Below are positions 60,276 through 64,000 of a stretch of 64,000 bases of DNA, one piece after another. Under the pieces are notes generated by a model that was not told the origin of the DNA, did not search any database, and saw nothing but the letters and a program-made list of their open reading frames with translations. The stretch lies in the NCBI GenBank assembly GCA_049652985.1, contig JBASFK010000010.1, forward strand, positions 62,001-126,000. The letters are read 5' to 3'. Position numbers and translations under genes: made by a program. Positions within the stretch are counted from its first letter, which is position 1. Each line of letters starts with the position of its first letter. This stretch comes from UBA7657 sp049652985. GTDB lineage: Bacteria > Pseudomonadota > Alphaproteobacteria > Micavibrionales > Micavibrionaceae.

Positions 60276-62126
60276 ATGGCAAGTACAGCCGCAAAACTAA
60301 TCGACAGAGAAGACTCCAACGAATTCGCAGCGCTGCTGAAAGAATCGCTCGGGGGTTCCACTAAATTCGAAGGCAATGTCGTCAACGGCACTGTCGTCGG
60401 CATCACCGACGATTTCATTATCGTCGATGTCGGTCTGAAATCGGAAGGCAGGATTCCCAAGCATGAATTCGCCAAACCCGGCGAAGACCCTGAAATCAAA
60501 ACCGGCGACACCATCGAGGTCTTCGTTGAAAAAATCGAAGGCCGCGACGGCGAGTCCGTTCTTTCCCGCGAAAAAGCGCGCAGGGAAGAAGTCTGGATCG
60601 AGCTGGAAAAATCCCACAAGAAGAACGAGCGCGTCACCGGCATTATCTTTGGCCGCGTGAAAGGCGGCTTCACCGTCGATCTCGGCGGCGCCGTTGCGTT
60701 CCTGCCCGGCTCCCAGGTGGACATTCGCCCCGTGCGCGACGTGTCCCCTTTAATGGGCGCCCCGCAGCCGTTCCTCATCCTGAAAATGGACCGCGCCCGT
60801 GGAAACATTGTTGTTTCCCGCCGCGCCGTTCTCGAGGAAAGCCGCATGAGCGCGCGTTCCGACCTGCTCGACACGCTGAAAGAGGGCAAAATCCTCCAGG
60901 GCGTGGTCAAGAACATCACCGATTACGGTGCGTTCGTTGATCTCGGCGGCGTCGACGGCCTGCTCCATGTGACCGACATCTCGTGGAAACGCGTCAACCA
61001 CCCCTCCGAAGTGCTGCAGATCGGCCAGAACATCGACGTTCAGGTCATCCGCTTCAACGAGGAAACGGGACGCATCTCCCTCGGCATGAAACAGCTTGAG
61101 GACGATCCGTGGAAAGACGTTGCCGCGAAGTTCACCGTCGGTGAGCGCTTCAAAGGCCGCGTCACGAACATCGCCGATTACGGCGCGTTCGTCGAACTGC
61201 AGGAAGGCATCGAAGGCCTCGTGCACGTCTCCGAAATGTCCTGGACCAAGAAAAACATCCACCCCGGCAAGATCATCTCGACCAGCCAAGAAGTGGAAGT
61301 CGTCATCCTCGACGTTGATCCGGACAAACGCCGCATTTCCCTGGGCCTCAAGCAGGCGCAGGAAAACCCCTGGAAGAAGTACGCCGACGCCCACAAGGCC
61401 GGCGACGAGATCGAGGGCGAAGTGCGCAATGTCACCGAATTCGGCCTGTTCGTTGGCCTGACCGACGAGATCGACGGCATGGTTCACCTGTCCGACATCT
61501 CATGGGAAGACAACAACGAGGAAACGCTCAAGGCGTTCAAGAAGGGCGACATGGTCAAGGCGAAAATCCTCGACATGACCCCCGACAAGGAACGCGTTGC
61601 GCTCGGTATCAAGCAACTGACCAAAGACCCGCATGAAGGCAAGCGTCCGAAAAAATCGGAAAGCGCCGGCAAGGGCGGAGCCGAAGGCAAGGGCGAGGTG
61701 GTCACCGCGACCATTTCCGCCATTACTTCCGGCGGCATCGAGGTCACCGTCGGCGACAAGAAAGGCTTCATCAAGAAGTCCGACCTGTCGCGCGAGCGTT
61801 CGGAACAGCGTTCCGACCGTTTCGCAGTCGGCGAGAAGATCGACGCCAAGGTCATCAGCACCGACAAGAAAGGCCAGCTCAGCCTTTCGATCAAGGCCCG
61901 CGAAATCGACGAGGACAAACAGGCGATGAAGGAATTCGGCTCGACCGAATCCGGCGCTTCCCTCGGCGACATTCTCGGCGCGGCGCTCGGCAAGAAATCG
62001 GATGCGTCCGAAGAAAAGCCGAAAGCCAAAAAGGCCTCGAAGAAAAAAGCTGACGACGCTGAAGAAAGCGAAGAATCTTCAGACGCGAAGCCGAAAAAGA
62101 AGAAAGCTAAAAAGGACGAGGAATAA
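60276..62126 (+). CDS. rpsA: 30S ribosomal protein S1
   Basis: A 616-residue protein with six S1 RNA-binding repeats, at about 30-100, 115-180, 198-270, 285-355, 370-442 and 462-535 (DYGAFVDLGGVDGLLHVTDI and similar). It helps 30S subunits bind structured mRNA. A Lys/Glu-rich tail of ~55 residues (KAKKASKKKADDAEE) makes it longer than the usual ~560. A strong AAGGAAG site precedes the ATG, and a terminator follows. Confidence 0.97.
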   Translation: MASTAAKLIDREDSNEFAALLKESLGGSTKFEGNVVNGTVVGITDDFIIVDVGLKSEGRIPKHEFAKPGEDPEIKTGDTIEVFVEKIEGRDGESVLSREKARREEVWIELEKSHKKNERVTGIIFGRVKGGFTVDLGGAVAFLPGSQVDIRPVRDVSPLMGAPQPFLILKMDRARGNIVVSRRAVLEESRMSARSDLLDTLKEGKILQGVVKNITDYGAFVDLGGVDGLLHVTDISWKRVNHPSEVLQIGQNIDVQVIRFNEETGRISLGMKQLEDDPWKDVAAKFTVGERFKGRVTNIADYGAFVELQEGIEGLVHVSEMSWTKKNIHPGKIISTSQEVEVVILDVDPDKRRISLGLKQAQENPWKKYADAHKAGDEIEGEVRNVTEFGLFVGLTDEIDGMVHLSDISWEDNNEETLKAFKKGDMVKAKILDMTPDKERVALGIKQLTKDPHEGKRPKKSESAGKGGAEGKGEVVTATISAITSGGIEVTVGDKKGFIKKSDLSRERSEQRSDRFAVGEKIDAKVISTDKKGQLSLSIKAREIDEDKQAMKEFGSTESGASLGDILGAALGKKSDASEEKPKAKKASKKKADDAEESEESSDAKPKKKKAKKDEE

Positions 62127-62180
62127 TTTCCTCTGCCTTCTGCTTTCCCCGTGGAAAACGGGGACCTTCAGAAAAAACAA

Positions 62181-62212
62181 AAAAACCCGGGATCACCTCC
62201 CGGGTTTTTTAT
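62181..62212 (+). terminator. Terminator of rpsA
   Basis: AACCCGGGA and TCCCGGGTT form a 9-base stem with a 5-base loop, followed by TTTTTT. A-run on the other side allows use in both directions. Confidence 0.9.
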
Positions 62213-62283
62213 TGCCCCCTCCACAGGAACCAATACCGCTCTCCTCCTGTTAGTTTTCCTGCAGCTCACAAAAGGAAACCCCC

Positions 62284-62814
62284 ATGGACCATGTCACAGC
62301 AATCTTTGAAACCCGTTCCGATGCCGAACGCGCCCTCATAAAACTCGAAGCCCTCGGCGTCACCGAAAACCAGGTCAGCGTCCTGACCACCGACGAAGCA
62401 CGCGGCGATTTCGTCATCAAAAATAATAGCAAAGCCGAAGAAGGCGCAACCACAGGTGCGGCACTCGGCGGCCTCTCCGGCGCGGTTCTCGCCGCGCTTG
62501 TCTCGACCAGCGCCATGGTCATCCCTGGTCTCAATCTCGTCGTCTCGGGCTATCTCGTCTCCGCCGTCGCCGGTTTCGGCATCGGCACCGCCGCGGGCAG
62601 CATCCTCGGCGCGCTGGTCGGCCTCGGCTTCCCTGAATATGAAGCCAAATTATACGAAGAGGAGCTCAGCGACGGCCACATCCTCGTCGCTGTCAAACCC
62701 GTCAGCAACGGCCAGAAAAAAGAAGTGAAGAAAATCCTCGACGAAGCCAAAACCAGCCGCGCCCGCACCGAACGCGACGCCACCGACATCGACCGCGGCG
62801 GCATTATTATTTAG
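62284..62814 (+). CDS. Stress-type membrane protein (YflT/GsiB-like glycine-rich helical)
   Basis: 176 residues. An N-terminal ferredoxin-like part (AIFETRSDAERALIKLEALG) as in general-stress YflT proteins is followed by a Gly/Ala-rich pair of membrane helices (about 60-115; GAALGGLSGAVLAALVSTSA, GFGIGTAAGSILGALVGLG) and a strand HILVAVKPVS. Function unknown. A GGAAA site lies before the ATG. Confidence 0.65.
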   Translation: MDHVTAIFETRSDAERALIKLEALGVTENQVSVLTTDEARGDFVIKNNSKAEEGATTGAALGGLSGAVLAALVSTSAMVIPGLNLVVSGYLVSAVAGFGIGTAAGSILGALVGLGFPEYEAKLYEEELSDGHILVAVKPVSNGQKKEVKKILDEAKTSRARTERDATDIDRGGIII

Positions 62815-62843
62815 TAGAGTCATCTAACCACTTCCCCCACCCC

Positions 62844-62876
62844 AAAAAAAACCCGGGATCATCTCCCGGGTTTTTT
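62844..62876. terminator. Bidirectional terminator between convergent genes
   Basis: AACCCGGGA and TCCCGGGTT with loop TCATC, A-run before and T-run after. Differs from the rpsA terminator by one loop base. It serves the stress-type gene and the SIR2-like gene, whose stop lies in the T-run. Confidence 0.88.
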
Positions 62877-64000
62877 ATAAATCAAAATCGAATTCTAAAG
62901 CATCATAAACATTTCTAATACTTTTTTCATGGTAAGAATGCGCCCTCTGACTTCCATAATTATAACGCCCACCGGGGGGAAATTCATTGTATGCACTTAA
63001 AAACAGTCGCGATGCTTTTTTATTAATTCGGTTGTTATCACCAAAGTTAGTAAAAAAGACTCTTTTTCGATCAGTTGCCCCACGCTTGGCTCCCAAAATA
63101 CTTTTAAGGTTTAAGCGGTCAGCGCCGTTATTATTGTCGTCAAAACCATATCCAAGAATATAAATAACTTCAGCCTTCGAAACGATTTTCTGCGCATTCT
63201 CAAAATGCTTCGATTTTTTTTTCGCCAGGATCGATTATATTAATGCCGCTAAGAGCTTTATATGCAGCATTAAACTGACGTAAAAATATCATGTCCCATT
63301 TTTCTTCACGAGTAACGTTTACATACTTGGAAACCTCATCGTCTATGATTTTTAAAATAGGAAAATTTTTGAAATTCTCACTTACTTGGCCATACAAATG
63401 AATAACCCGATCTGAGCTAAAAAAGCTTCCTATATCCTCATTGGAACCATTAATTGTTTCAATTCCACAAAAATTATTATAAAGAATCCTCTCTAATGAA
63501 ATATCGTAGTTAAAAGTTATAAAATTTACGTGATTCCTTTTTTTAAGTTCTTCAAAGCTATCACAGCCTGTCAGCATTTTTTCTGTAATAAATCTGAGCC
63601 AATTATCTTTAAAATTTTTCAATATCAATCCATCTCCCTTTTTATGATTAGCGGGATATGGGGATTTTTTATGTTTATTTCGATGATTAATATTAGCTTT
63701 GAGATTAAAATAATTCTGCTCGCGCTCAAGAATAATCCAAGCAATAAGCAATTTTCCTATTTTTTGAAGAGCTTTATTTCTTCCTAAAAAATAATCAATC
63801 ACAAGCGGATTAATATCCGAAAGCTTTTCTTTTAAGCTTTTACAGTCATTCGTAAATTTGTCCCACGCATGCGAAGAAGAAATTTTTTCTTCGTTCATTA
63901 TATCTACAATGTACTGAGGCACAGCGCTTGCCTTGTATCTATAACTACTTGCGTTTTTAATCAGCTCATCTGATCGCCGTATTATCTCTTCCACAAGTTC
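62875..64000 (-). pseudogene. SIR2-like domain protein, frameshifted, cut by window edge
   Basis: The minus-strand frame is open from the window edge to a stop at 63200. After a run of nine A (T at 63214-63222), the frame one base further on continues without stop to 62875, joining two parts of one protein (about 374 residues in the window). The first part has FITFNYDISLERILYNNF and RVIHLYGQVSENF; the second has AEVIYILGYGFDDNN, then RLNLKSIL. Together these fit SIR2-like proteins, some of which deplete NAD in phage defence. The N-terminal Rossmann loop would lie outside the window. GC is far lower than the neighbours, so transfer is likely. Frameshift by mutation, assembly error or phase variation are all possible. 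Confidence 0.6.

Noticed and set aside
1..64000. CRISPR arrays, insertion sequences and rRNA genes
   Set aside because: No regularly spaced repeats, no transposase-like protein and no rRNA segment were seen in the window.

Overview
The window looks like chromosomal DNA of an alphaproteobacterium with roughly 55-58% GC over most of its length. I infer this from gene content and order: a DUF1150 gene and a zf-CHCC zinc-finger gene, purD close to xseA, a membrane cytochrome c next to pheA, ftsK followed by lolA, and the block rnd-kdsD-lptC-lptA-lptB-rpoN-hpf-ptsN. I cannot name the genus. DotA/TraY-type proteins outside Legionella-like bacteria suggest a less studied, possibly host- or prey-associated lineage, but that is inference.

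Layout. 0-8 kb: a clipped gene, a small membrane protein, purD, putA, xseA, and a membrane protein with a nuclease-like fold. 8-13 kb: two TerD-family genes, DNA-3-methyladenine glycosylase I, a two-repeat unknown, a pirin, a TetR regulator with a candidate operator, and a formyltransferase-like protein. 13.8-16.6 kb: a histone-deacetylase-like amidohydrolase and ettA. 16.8-25.2 kb: three consecutive ~910-950 residue DotA/TraY-family membrane proteins, the most striking feature. 25.2-29.2 kb: mlaC, mlaA, lptG, lptF. 29.3-34.7 kb: pepA, a lysine 2,3-aminomutase-family radical SAM gene, holC, cytochrome c, pheA and two small unknowns. 34.9-38.8 kb: ftsK, lolA, recR. 38.8-41.8 kb is accessory: a small gene behind an attenuator-like hairpin, an AT-rich lipoprotein, an internally deleted chain-length regulator/tyrosine kinase, an export protein and a degenerate response regulator. 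42.0-49.0 kb: tRNA-Leu and the rnd-to-ptsN block. 49-54 kb: small conserved genes, a pilin-like protein, cysS, folE and a response regulator. 54-62.8 kb: a GGDEF-EAL protein, aroA, four small genes, cmk, rpsA and a stress-type membrane protein. 62.9-64 kb: a low-GC SIR2-like gene broken by a frameshift in a run of nine A and cut by the window edge.

How the genes work together. Envelope building dominates: KdsD (Kdo precursor), LptA/B/C/F/G (LPS export), LolA (lipoprotein carrier), MlaA/MlaC (phospholipid retrieval) and remnants of a polysaccharide export locus. A second theme is stress and growth control (RpoN, HPF, PtsN, EttA, TerD proteins, cyclic-di-GMP-type proteins). The best candidates for something undescribed are the DotA/TraY triplet with no other secretion genes beside it and the low-GC SIR2-like gene with its homopolymer frameshift.
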